Below are positions 25,026 through 30,744 of a stretch of DNA of 63,076 nucleotides, piece by piece (the stretch's first letter is position 1; the number at the start of each line of letters is the position of its first letter). The position numbers were made by a program, and so were the translations under genes. The notes under the pieces were generated by a model that was not told where the DNA came from, made no database searches, and saw nothing but the letters and a program-made list of their open reading frames with translations. The stretch spans positions 1 through 63,076 of IMG/VR virus record IMGVR_UViG_3300024343_000013. One strand, 5' to 3'. The DNA is from a virus.

Positions 25026-25267
25026 ATCTGTATGGATCCTAACTGTTTTTCTCCGAGGGGAAACATGTTCTCCGACGGGAGAAATAGATAAAGGATAGCT
25101 GAGAATATATGTTTTGGAGTCCCAACTAGGCCGGACATGCCCGGGCACCCCCTTGCCATGACCCCTACCTAGCCCCACCCGCCCTATCCACGTGACTTGG
25201 TTGCAAATCCCCGGGCACCTACATGGCATGGACGCCCTCCGGGGTCGCCCGGTCAACTCTACTCCGA
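25026..25267. other. GC-rich divergent spacer with G-quadruplex motif and direct repeat
   Basis: No gene is seen in this spacer between the leftward and rightward units. It holds two small UUCUCC-type hairpins (about 25049-25084). CCCGGGCACC occurs twice exactly 70 bases apart (25140-25149, 25210-25219). On the minus strand there is a run of G-tracts (GGG, GGG, GGGG, GGGG, then GGGGG) across 25184-25148 that fits a G-quadruplex. The base composition is much richer in GC than the genome. Candidates are replication origin, early promoter region or packaging site; no direct proof. Confidence 0.4.
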
Positions 25268-25327
25268 ATGTTCACATAATCGTTCACCTGATTATGTCCG
25301 ACGATGGCAGGTTATAGCCGAAAACAT
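25268..25327 (+). ncRNA. Hammerhead-like ribozyme, variant core (type III layout)
   Basis: Stem III ATGT/ACAT plus the T-A core pair, cleavage triplet TTC at 25271-25273, perfect 8-bp stem I ACATAATC/GATTATGT, core CCGACGA (25298-25304), stem II GGC/GCC with one extra base, and GAAA (25320-25323). The layout equals that of the two canonical copies downstream, but core position 4 is C instead of U, a normally conserved position. It lies 21 bases before the first early gene. It may be slow, inactive or a structured remnant. Confidence 0.55.
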
Positions 25328-25347
25328 AAAGGAAACTAAACTAAACT

Positions 25348-25695
25348 ATGACAGTAAACGACGTTATCGCGACAGCGCGACAGGATTATGCGGGCATCAT
25401 GCAGGCACTGAAGGTATACCGCGAATCGGCTATACCATGCGATATGAAAACTATCGTTGACACGTGCAACGATATCGCGCAATCGTACGGTCAATCATTC
25501 GCAACAGACCCTAAAGCAACGCCTAAAACGTTGCAGGCGGTATTGGACGCGATTCAAGCGGAAGTAAACCTTACGGTGGTGGCTGTCAAGGCTAAGAAGG
25601 CGGCTGACCGTAACGTATCGATGGCTAAGGCGCAAGTCAAGGCTATGGACTTCAGCGGATTGACCGCAGACATCGAAGAAGCCCCGTCCAAGTGA
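25348..25695 (+). CDS. First early protein, hypothetical (115 aa)
   Basis: Helical soluble protein (MTVNDVIATARQDYAGIMQA, DMKTIVDTCNDIAQSYGQSF, EVNLTVVAVKAKKAADRNVS). No family recognised. GGAAA lies upstream of ATG 25348. It is the first gene right of the divergent spacer, so it is likely expressed first, and it uses more GC than later early genes. A host-takeover role is possible by position only. Confidence 0.7.
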   Translation: MTVNDVIATARQDYAGIMQALKVYRESAIPCDMKTIVDTCNDIAQSYGQSFATDPKATPKTLQAVLDAIQAEVNLTVVAVKAKKAADRNVSMAKAQVKAMDFSGLTADIEEAPSK

Positions 25696-25722
25696 CGGGG
25701 TGCCCCGGTTCAATACCGGGGC
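25682..25722 (+). terminator. Two consecutive GC-rich hairpins after the first early gene
   Basis: CCCCGT/ACGGGG (25682-25700) overlaps the gene end, then GCCCCGGT/ACCGGGGC (25702-25722) with a 5-base loop follows, then TACTTTATTCTC. The weak T-tract makes it a partial terminator or a 3'-end protecting hairpin rather than a full stop. Confidence 0.5.
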
Positions 25723-25755
25723 TACTTTATTCTCAACTCAAAAAGGAACGAAACA

Positions 25756-26079
25756 ATGAGCCGTATTGACTTAAACACAGTATTGACCCCTGACATCACG
25801 CTATTGAACCAACTGGCACCGCGTAGCATATACGGTTGCAAGGCACACCTTGTGTTGTCTGCTATTGCACCTAATGGCAAGCGTGAAGACGTTCGGGTAA
25901 CACAAGACATTGACCCGCAACGATTGGCTTTCTTATGCCAGTGCTCTGTTCGGATGTCCCGTGGTGTTGTGAATGACGAACTGCACATCAACTATCACTC
26001 AGATGACTGTAGTGCGTATGTTGGAATGGGTGACGTCATGAACGAACTGACTGAGGAAGGGTATACGGATGTTCGCTAA
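25756..26079 (+). CDS. Early hypothetical protein (107 aa)
   Basis: No family recognised. The protein starts MSRIDLNTVLTPDITLLNQL and carries several Cys and His residues (FLCQCSVRMSRGVV, HINYHSDDCSAYVGMG). AGGAACG lies just upstream of ATG 25756. It is followed by a GGGGGC/GCCCCC hairpin and the first canonical hammerhead, so its mRNA 3' end may be set by ribozyme cleavage. Confidence 0.7.
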   Translation: MSRIDLNTVLTPDITLLNQLAPRSIYGCKAHLVLSAIAPNGKREDVRVTQDIDPQRLAFLCQCSVRMSRGVVNDELHINYHSDDCSAYVGMGDVMNELTEEGYTDVR

Positions 26080-26156
26080 AGTGAAGATGGCATCCTGCTG
26101 ATGTTGACGGAATGTGCCGTCCGACGGCTGGTACGACAGGGGGTGTTGCAGACGAA

Positions 26157-26172
26157 GGGGGCTTAGGCCCCC
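26157..26172 (+). terminator. GC hairpin just upstream of a hammerhead ribozyme
   Basis: GGGGGC-TTAG-GCCCCC, 6 bp with a 4-base loop, ten bases before the ribozyme. There is no U-tract. After ribozyme cleavage it would sit near the new 3' end of the upstream mRNA, where it could block 3' exonucleases. From 26080 to 26267 there is otherwise only the ribozyme and a 21-codon frame (ATG 26101) with no support. Confidence 0.5.
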
Positions 26173-26181
26173 AACCTTTAA

Positions 26182-26241
26182 ACGTGTCCTCATTGGGTGA
26201 TGCCAATGAGCTGACGAGGCCAGTCTATAGGCGAAACACGT
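26182..26241 (+). ncRNA. Hammerhead ribozyme, type III
   Basis: All conserved parts are present. Stem III ACGTG/CACGT with the T-A pair; cleavage triplet GTC, predicted cut after 26188; 8-bp stem I CTCATTGG/CCAATGAG with loop GTGATG; core CTGACGA (26211-26217); stem II GCC/GGC with one extra G and loop AGTCTATA; GAAA (26233-26236). It lies 26 bases before the next gene. It should self-cleave, separating the upstream and downstream early mRNAs. Confidence 0.85.
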
Positions 26242-26267
26242 AACGCAAACAAAGGAAACATACTGCC

Positions 26268-26510
26268 ATGCAATTTAATGGCTGCTTCATGACGTCAAAC
26301 CGCCGGTTCTCATTCGAGATCACAACCCCAACGGCACTCACACAGACAACGATTAAGGTTACATCCGCATTCGGATGGAATTCAGTAACGAGGCATATCG
26401 ATACCTATGCTGAACTCGAGAAGAACATGATTGCGGTAGCTCGAGTGTTGGGTGGTGGTGATGACGCAAGCGTAGTTGCATTGGCTAAGATGATTGGAGA
26501 ATCAAAGTGA
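26268..26510 (+). CDS. Early hypothetical protein (80 aa)
   Basis: Family not recognised. N-terminal beta part (RRFSFEITTPTALTQTTIKV) and a C-terminal helix (YAELEKNMIAVARVLGGGDD). GGAAA precedes ATG 26268. After cleavage of the ribozyme at 26188 its mRNA would start with a 79-base leader carrying a 5' hydroxyl. It overlaps the next gene by GTGA. Confidence 0.7.
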   Translation: MQFNGCFMTSNRRFSFEITTPTALTQTTIKVTSAFGWNSVTRHIDTYAELEKNMIAVARVLGGGDDASVVALAKMIGESK

Positions 26511-26638
26511 AGAAGTTGATGAATAACTGGTGGGTTCGTTTTATCCTCGACGGGTTGACGGCTGTTATTATCGTCGCTGGTTTGCTGTTCATCTATTGGG
26601 GGCTGTCAACACTCCCAATGCACAGATACGGACACTAA
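26507..26638 (+). CDS. Small single-pass membrane protein (43 aa, GTG start)
   Basis: GTG at 26507 overlaps the upstream TGA and has GGAG 8 bases before. Sequence: basic N-terminus VKKLMNNWWVRF, then one hydrophobic helix (LTAVIIVAGLLFIYWGLS), then a short polar tail. Positive charges at the N-terminus suggest N-in topology. Similar tiny early membrane proteins occur later at 28816 and 36341. Family unknown. Confidence 0.65.
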   Translation: MKKLMNNWWVRFILDGLTAVIIVAGLLFIYWGLSTLPMHRYGH

Positions 26639-26645
26639 GAACTAC

Positions 26646-26669
26646 GGGGTGGTGCTCACGTGCCACCCC
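26646..26669 (+). terminator. GC hairpin just upstream of the second hammerhead ribozyme
   Basis: GGGGTGG and CCACCCC pair over 7 bp around a 10-base loop, ending one base before the ribozyme. No U-tract follows. This repeats the hairpin-then-ribozyme order seen at 26157-26241. Confidence 0.5.
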
Positions 26670-26670
26670 A

Positions 26671-26727
26671 ACGTGTATCTATAGGGTGATTCCTATAGAC
26701 TGATGAGGCAGTCAAGCCGAAACACGT
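26671..26727 (+). ncRNA. Hammerhead ribozyme, type III
   Basis: Canonical copy. Stem III ACGTG/CACGT with the T-A pair; cleavage triplet GTA, predicted cut after 26677; 8-bp stem I TCTATAGG/CCTATAGA with loop GTGATT; core CTGATGA (26700-26706); 3-bp stem II GGC/GCC with loop AGTCAA; GAAA (26719-26722). Stem III is identical to that of the copy at 26182 while stem I differs completely but stays fully paired, which is strong evidence for selection on structure. Confidence 0.9.
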
Positions 26728-26770
26728 TTAAAACCTTGTCAGATATCAAACCAAACAAAGAGGTATTCCA

Positions 26771-27397
26771 ATGGAAAACCGTTTCTGTTTCAACATAAAC
26801 TTCAGCCCCTATGGGGCTGTCCCGTCTCCTGTCGTGTATAGCGACGCAAAGCTCGATGTTGACCGCATCTGTGCTGCGATCCTTGGAGATGTCCTGCGAT
26901 GTCGTACATACTACGATGCTCAGGTTGAGGGTCGGCAATACACAGACGAGCATGCCATGAGCGATGCGAGAATGTTTCTGCAATGCGCATTCATGTGCGT
27001 AGTGCAAGAACAGTACGGTGAGGCTCTCAACTGGTACAACATGGCACACAAAGTGTTCTGTGGTGACCTCAACCCAGCTGTAGTTTCAACCATGCATGGC
27101 GCCGTTTGGATGCAATGCGATGGCGAGGACTGGGGAGTCTATATGAACGCTGACATTGTTACTCAGTTTGGTAACACTACAACGCACATAAAAATTGCCG
27201 ACATTACACCTCACCCAACGAGGCCCGGTAAGCACACCATATCCGTACTCGACCGTATGGAAGAGTTACGGTATGGACAAGGCGGATGGTTTGCGCACCT
27301 TGATAAATCAAGAGCTGCATACAAACAACAACAGATCGATGCCAAAGGCCTCGATTTTACATACGATGACGATGATGTGGTAGGAGAAACAAAGTGA
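26771..27397 (+). CDS. Early hypothetical protein (208 aa)
   Basis: Family not recognised. Soluble, with several Cys and aromatic residues (MENRFCFNINFSPYGAVPSP, FLQCAFMCVVQEQYGEALNW) and a C-terminal acidic tail (DFTYDDDDVVGETK). The central part (VWMQCDGEDWGVYMNADIV) looks beta-stranded. It starts 44 bases after the second canonical ribozyme and overlaps the next gene by GTGA with AGGAG ahead. Confidence 0.7.
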   Translation: MENRFCFNINFSPYGAVPSPVVYSDAKLDVDRICAAILGDVLRCRTYYDAQVEGRQYTDEHAMSDARMFLQCAFMCVVQEQYGEALNWYNMAHKVFCGDLNPAVVSTMHGAVWMQCDGEDWGVYMNADIVTQFGNTTTHIKIADITPHPTRPGKHTISVLDRMEELRYGQGGWFAHLDKSRAAYKQQQIDAKGLDFTYDDDDVVGETK

Positions 27398-27837
27398 AGA
27401 AGAAAAAGGGTTTGCTGAAACAGATTGAGACGATTTGGCTTGCCAAGCAGGTCAAGAACGAGATGATCAATTTCCATAAGGGTGTTGACGAATGTGTCAG
27501 AGACTTTGGGTACAGAAAGGAGGAGATGTTGGACTTTCCAAAGTGGCCATACGCACTCAAGACCCCAGACGGGTCTTACGTCTGTACCCCTAACCCAGAC
27601 AAGCGGTTAATGCTCTGTCTGTTCCTTACTGCTGATGAGGCAGAACAGATGAAAGCAATGTTTCATGCCTCAACCGGTAATGACTGCGAGGTTGTGCAAC
27701 CAGAGCACAACTTCCCATTCCGGAAGGATATAGTCCTCATGATCAAGGACTGTGGGTTTGAAATGTGGTACGGCACATATCGCAGTGTGTACCACCTGCA
27801 AACAATCAAAAGCATGGAAGCCACTGGGCTTCTGTGA
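27394..27837 (+). CDS. Early hypothetical protein (147 aa, GTG start)
   Basis: Starts at GTG 27394 inside the upstream stop (GTGA), with AGGAG 8 bases upstream; the CAAAGTGAAGAAG context is the same as at 26504. Basic N-terminus (KKKKGLLKQIETIWLAKQVK), then a mixed domain (YVCTPNPDKRLMLCLFLTAD, FPFRKDIVLMIKDCGFEMWY). Family unknown. Its TGA lies in the stem II strand of a possible type II hammerhead. Confidence 0.7.
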   Translation: MKKKKGLLKQIETIWLAKQVKNEMINFHKGVDECVRDFGYRKEEMLDFPKWPYALKTPDGSYVCTPNPDKRLMLCLFLTADEAEQMKAMFHASTGNDCEVVQPEHNFPFRKDIVLMIKDCGFEMWYGTYRSVYHLQTIKSMEATGLL

Positions 27838-27904
27838 GACGAAACTTCTCCCATGCGGAGAAGTCTGTCAAGAGTTGACCGCCTTGCGCTGATGAGTCAG
27901 GTCA
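27835..27904 (+). ncRNA. Possible type II hammerhead ribozyme
   Basis: Permuted layout with stem II open: TGA-GAC (27835-27840) pairs with GTC...TCA (27896-27904, with a bulge). GAAA is at 27841-27844. Stem III is CTTCTCC/GGAGAAG plus A-T (27845-27864), cleavage triplet GTC with predicted cut after 27865, core CTGATGA (27889-27895). Stem I is weak (CAAG/CTTG with a bulge) and competes with the local hairpins GTCAA/TTGAC and CGC/GCG. The core fits the rule, but activity is uncertain. Confidence 0.5.
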
Positions 27905-27917
27905 TATGGAAATAACC

Positions 27918-28127
27918 ATGAAAAATACAAGCGAGATACTCGCACTTCAAACCGAAATTTCTGAACTTAGTAAGGCCATGTACAAAACATGGTCACACAC
28001 TGGGACTACACACAAAGCTAATGAGGCACACCTCAAAAGCCTGTGTATCAAGCTCGATCAGCTTTTAAACAATACATACAAAGCTGATGAGGAAACTCGT
28101 AAGAACAAAAGGTTAGGTATCCGATGA
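27918..28127 (+). CDS. Early helical protein (69 aa)
   Basis: Short all-helical, Lys/Glu/Leu-rich protein (MKNTSEILALQTEISELSKA, EAHLKSLCIKLDQLLNNTYK), probably coiled coil. I choose ATG 27918, with GGAAA 7 bases upstream; an in-frame ATG at 27906 would overlap the possible ribozyme region closely. It overlaps the next gene by ATGA. Family unknown. Confidence 0.65.
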   Translation: MKNTSEILALQTEISELSKAMYKTWSHTGTTHKANEAHLKSLCIKLDQLLNNTYKADEETRKNKRLGIR

Positions 28128-28357
28128 CAAAAGAACAGGCAATTGAGGCCATCCGCGTTTATGCAGGATGGCAATACGACACTGACATCAATGTATGGTC
28201 AATCGCATCACGCGATGCATACATTGAGCGCTACATCGACAGTTGCAAGAACTTGCCCGATAACTATCTCATCCCTATCGGGCAGATGGCGCTGGATGCT
28301 ATGCAGAATCCAGTCGGAACGTTGGTAAATCAATTAAGGACGCTACAAGCACTATGA
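28124..28357 (+). CDS. Early hypothetical protein (77 aa)
   Basis: Helical protein (MTKEQAIEAIRVYAGWQYDT, YIERYIDSCKNLPDNYLIPI, ALDAMQNPVGTLVNQLRTLQ). ATGA overlaps on both sides couple it to its neighbours. No family recognised and no membrane segment. Confidence 0.65.
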   Translation: MTKEQAIEAIRVYAGWQYDTDINVWSIASRDAYIERYIDSCKNLPDNYLIPIGQMALDAMQNPVGTLVNQLRTLQAL

Positions 28358-28695
28358 GAAAGACACTTACACACGAGCAAATCGCTGCTCTCAAATCCGT
28401 TGGCATCAATCACGAGCAACTTACTGCCCTGAGAGAAGCTGGTCTCATCGATGAGGTATTCGTATCACCTAAAGAAGAACTCGTTATGTTGCTTCTTGAG
28501 GATGCACTACCCGTCAAAACACTGGCTGAACTGATTGATGTTCGGCCAGCAACTTACTCAACATACACCAACGATAGTGTCTGGCGAGTCAAACTCTGGA
28601 GGCGTGTCCTTGACAAGATCAAGGTCACTCCAAGCGAGGAAGTGACATTGTGCCGTGCGCACAACATCATCAGTCGCATCAGAGAAATGTCATAA
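28354..28695 (+). CDS. Early hypothetical protein, possibly HTH-containing (113 aa)
   Basis: Mostly helical. LPVKTLAELIDVRPATYSTY followed by a basic helix (VWRVKLWRRVLDKIKVTPSE) has the spacing of a helix-turn-helix, but the match is weak. N-terminus LTHEQIAALKSVGINHEQLT. Its stop lies at the foot of the first of two large hairpins, so it ends an early sub-operon. Confidence 0.6.
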   Translation: MRKTLTHEQIAALKSVGINHEQLTALREAGLIDEVFVSPKEELVMLLLEDALPVKTLAELIDVRPATYSTYTNDSVWRVKLWRRVLDKIKVTPSEEVTLCRAHNIISRIREMS

Positions 28696-28733
28696 AATTT
28701 GAGGGGGTATAAAATTTAGCCCCCTCAAATTTT
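28694..28733 (+). terminator. Strong hairpin, probable terminator
   Basis: Perfect 14-bp stem AAAATTTGAGGGGG / CCCCCTCAAATTTT with a 12-base AT-rich loop, starting at the gene stop codon. The 3' arm itself supplies a TTTT tract. It works in both directions. Confidence 0.7.
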
Positions 28734-28740
28734 GTACCCG

Positions 28741-28767
28741 TGAGGGGTATAAAAATTGTACCCCTCA
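28741..28767 (+). terminator. Second tandem hairpin
   Basis: TGAGGGGTA / TACCCCTCA, 9 bp with a 9-base loop. Its left arm and loop (TGAGGGGTATAAAA) repeat those of the first hairpin. Between 28768 and 28815 lies an AT-rich promoter-like stretch (TTGAAC, TATATT) and a GGAGG ribosome site for the 39-aa gene. Confidence 0.55.
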
Positions 28768-28815
28768 TTACATTGAACAATAATAATATGAACTATATTA
28801 TTGGAGGGACGACTG

Positions 28816-28935
28816 ATGATTGCAGTAGTCATATGTATTTGTATCGCTTTATTATCCATCCTGTTTTTAATTGGATGGTTCTTTAACACAATTACCCAAG
28901 CACAAAAGAGGATTGATGATGACAGTCAACTATGA
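28816..28935 (+). CDS. Tiny single-pass membrane protein (39 aa)
   Basis: ATG 28816 with GGAGG about 9 bases upstream; stop TGA at 28935, overlapping the next gene by 20 bases. Almost the whole N-terminal half is hydrophobic (MIAVVICICIALLSILFLIG), followed by WFFNTITQAQKRIDDDSQL. No signal cleavage site is seen. Family unknown. Confidence 0.65.
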   Translation: MIAVVICICIALLSILFLIGWFFNTITQAQKRIDDDSQL

Positions 28936-29293
28936 GTATATAACTCCCCAGTTTGCTGCGGAAGCATGTTATGAGTTTGTAAGACTTCCACTAAAGCATA
29001 AGTATGAACGATTGAAAATGCAAACATCATGTCATTCATTTGATAAGAATGGCAAATGCATGTCAGTTAAACAATCAATCCGAATTGAGTTTGAAAGATA
29101 TGAGCCATATCACGACTTTGTCATGACTGTGAGTGCTGACATGTGTGATTTTGAGGGGCAAATTACTGTGCATGGAGCTGGTATCTGGTCACAGTATGTA
29201 TTTCCAAGTGATCCCGATAGCTTGGAACTTTGGTTGGTTCAATTTCGGTGTTTTTTACGCAAAGAGTTTCAGAAAGACAAAGATAATGATTGA
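28916..29293 (+). CDS. Early hypothetical protein (125 aa)
   Basis: Start chosen at ATG 28916 (AAAGAGGA just upstream); the frame is open further 5' but overlaps the 39-aa gene. Mixed alpha/beta protein with segments RLPLKHKYERLKMQTSCHSF, EFERYEPYHDFVMTVSADMC and LWLVQFRCFLRKEFQKDKDN. No family recognised. It overlaps the next gene by 8 bases. Confidence 0.65.
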   Translation: MMTVNYEYITPQFAAEACYEFVRLPLKHKYERLKMQTSCHSFDKNGKCMSVKQSIRIEFERYEPYHDFVMTVSADMCDFEGQITVHGAGIWSQYVFPSDPDSLELWLVQFRCFLRKEFQKDKDND

Positions 29294-29624
29294 TCTTAAA
29301 CATCACAAGATATTGATTCTACGTTTCGCTTACCTACACATTTATCCGGGTTCTGGTATTGAGGGATTGATTCAACTTAAGCCCGGTTTTGAGTGGAACT
29401 TAGATAGCATTGCTTGCGACAACCTTTGTGAACTGCTTAAGTTTGCAGGTGCGTATGTCCCACATGACACACGCAATGCAGACGGTTTCAATAAGTGGTG
29501 CAACAATGGCGTGGAGCCTACTCCAGTTGAGTTAGAAGCATATCTTTATGCAGCTGACACATTAACTCCTATGCCACGTCCAACACCAGCAGGATGGGAG
29601 GAAGTAGAAACAGATAATGGGTAA
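29286..29624 (+). CDS. Early hypothetical protein (112 aa)
   Basis: Start ATG 29286 overlaps the upstream stop (ATGATTGA). Segments: MIDLKHHKILILRFAYLHIY, LKPGFEWNLDSIACDNLCEL and a C-terminal acidic, Pro-rich part (DTLTPMPRPTPAGWEEVETD). Family unknown; no membrane helix. Confidence 0.65.
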   Translation: MIDLKHHKILILRFAYLHIYPGSGIEGLIQLKPGFEWNLDSIACDNLCELLKFAGAYVPHDTRNADGFNKWCNNGVEPTPVELEAYLYAADTLTPMPRPTPAGWEEVETDNG

Positions 29625-29889
29625 CTATCCATATAGTTATACTACGCAGTGCTATGACATGGAGGGTCGAGAATTCGGCCCTCCTTCTCTTTGGCGCGAT
29701 GCAGCATCGGCACGAATGATGGCTCGTTATAGAGTCATCATTCAAGAGAACTCCGTACCTGTACTTCATGTACGGATAACACGCAGACGAAATGGCACAT
29801 ATAACGATGAGCCATTTATGCTCGTGTGGTTTGACAACATAACTGGACAACCTAAAGTGTCTAAACGCAAGGAAGATTTAATTAAATGA
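29617..29889 (+). CDS. Early hypothetical protein (90 aa)
   Basis: Beta-rich protein (MGNYPYSYTTQCYDMEGREF, YRVIIQENSVPVLHVRITRR, PFMLVWFDNITGQPKVSKRK). Overlaps upstream by 8 bases (ATGGGTAA) and downstream by ATGA. No family recognised. Confidence 0.65.
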   Translation: MGNYPYSYTTQCYDMEGREFGPPSLWRDAASARMMARYRVIIQENSVPVLHVRITRRRNGTYNDEPFMLVWFDNITGQPKVSKRKEDLIK

Positions 29890-30140
29890 AGTTTCCGTAT
29901 GAATGCCTTAGTGGCGAGTTGCTTCTTGAAGATTTACGTAAGAATAATCTTGTAACAGAAGCTGAATACAAAAAAATTAATAAGCATTATGAGAGTAATC
30001 GTAATGAAGATAACTTCACTCTCATCATCATTACTGAAATTCTTGAGTTTATTGATGATGAGAAGCTTGGTGATGTCATCAACTTAATAAAAACTAAGGG
30101 TGAAGTAACATCGATCGCCTATTGCTACGTCGCTATCTAA
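29886..30140 (+). CDS. Early acidic helical protein (84 aa)
   Basis: Acidic and helical (MKFPYECLSGELLLEDLRKN, EDNFTLIIITEILEFIDDEK). The start overlaps the upstream stop by ATGA. It ends the second early sub-operon; the first pseudoknot leader follows 8 bases later. Family unknown. Confidence 0.65.
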   Translation: MKFPYECLSGELLLEDLRKNNLVTEAEYKKINKHYESNRNEDNFTLIIITEILEFIDDEKLGDVINLIKTKGEVTSIAYCYVAI

Positions 30141-30147
30141 TGTTTGT

Positions 30148-30176
30148 GTGAGGGGTGCGTCTCACTAACAACGCAC
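30148..30176 (+). promoter_or_regulatory. H-type pseudoknot leader, copy 1
   Basis: Stem 1 GTGAG/CTCAC (30148-30152, 30161-30165) encloses GTGCGT (30155-30160), which pairs with ACGCAC (30171-30176). Loop 1 is GG, there is no loop 2, and loop 3 is TAACA: a geometrically good H-type pseudoknot. It ends 16 bases before the ATG at 30193. It is nearly identical to the copy at 30692. Confidence 0.7.
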
Positions 30177-30192
30177 AAGAAAGAGAAACATA

Positions 30193-30684
30193 ATGTCTAC
30201 GACACCTACGTTTGAATATTTCGTCTCCCGCCTCACCGATGACATCCGTCGCATTCGTGAGGGCAATGCCAACAAATATGACTTCTATGAAACTACAAGT
30301 CATCATGTAGACTTCACCATAAACAACCACAGGGTAGCACTGGCTTATGACTTGCGGATTAATGTAGGCACAGAAGAGTTGGTGCTGCTTGACCGCATTG
30401 TTGTTACAGCTAATGTCACTCTGTCTGGTTACGAGGTCAATTGCAATTCGCACGAACCATCCACTAGAAAAAGGCATGCACTTGTCATCAAGACAACTGC
30501 AGAAAGCGTAGAGGATCAAATTAGTGAGGCAGTCAATGTATTTGCATCTATGCTTATCAAAGATGTAGATATTCCACCTGCACCGTTTGATTTCTGGAAG
30601 TATGCAGCATATGCAATGCCACAGTTTGACAAAATTGTAAAAAGTGCAGTGCGAGACAACAGCGATTTCATAGATTTCGCCTAG
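30193..30684 (+). CDS. Early hypothetical protein (163 aa)
   Basis: Mixed alpha/beta protein (MSTTPTFEYFVSRLTDDIRR, VDFTINNHRVALAYDLRINV, APFDFWKYAAYAMPQFDKIV). No family recognised. Preceded by the pseudoknot leader and a GAAAGAGAAA purine stretch acting as ribosome site. It is monocistronic between the two pseudoknots, which may control it. Confidence 0.7.
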   Translation: MSTTPTFEYFVSRLTDDIRRIREGNANKYDFYETTSHHVDFTINNHRVALAYDLRINVGTEELVLLDRIVVTANVTLSGYEVNCNSHEPSTRKRHALVIKTTAESVEDQISEAVNVFASMLIKDVDIPPAPFDFWKYAAYAMPQFDKIVKSAVRDNSDFIDFA

Positions 30685-30691
30685 TAACTAT

Positions 30692-30720
30692 GTGAGGGGT
30701 GCGTCTCACTGACAACGCAC
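30692..30720 (+). promoter_or_regulatory. H-type pseudoknot leader, copy 2
   Basis: Same element as at 30148: stem 1 GTGAG/CTCAC, stem 2 GTGCGT/ACGCAC, loop 3 TGACA (one base different). It ends 24 bases before the ATG at 30745. Flanking sequences differ, so the shared block is about 31 bases and matches the structure. Confidence 0.7.
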
Positions 30721-30744
30721 ACTACACAATACAAAGGTAAAACA

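Noticed and set aside
24840-25256. 138-codon minus-strand frame across tRNA-Asn and the divergent spacer
   Set aside because: It runs through the tRNA gene and the G-quadruplex region and has no ribosome site; a frame kept open by GC-rich composition.
26101-26166. 21-codon frame beginning at ATG 26101
   Set aside because: Very short, no ribosome site, and it ends within the hairpin at 26157.
27631-27650. CTGATGAGG in the 147-aa gene, resembling a hammerhead core
   Set aside because: No matching GAAA with paired stems around it; explained by the coding sequence.
28083-28097. CTGATGAGGAAACTC in the 69-aa gene
   Set aside because: Core and GAAA are adjacent with no room for stem II and no stems I or III; coincidental codons.
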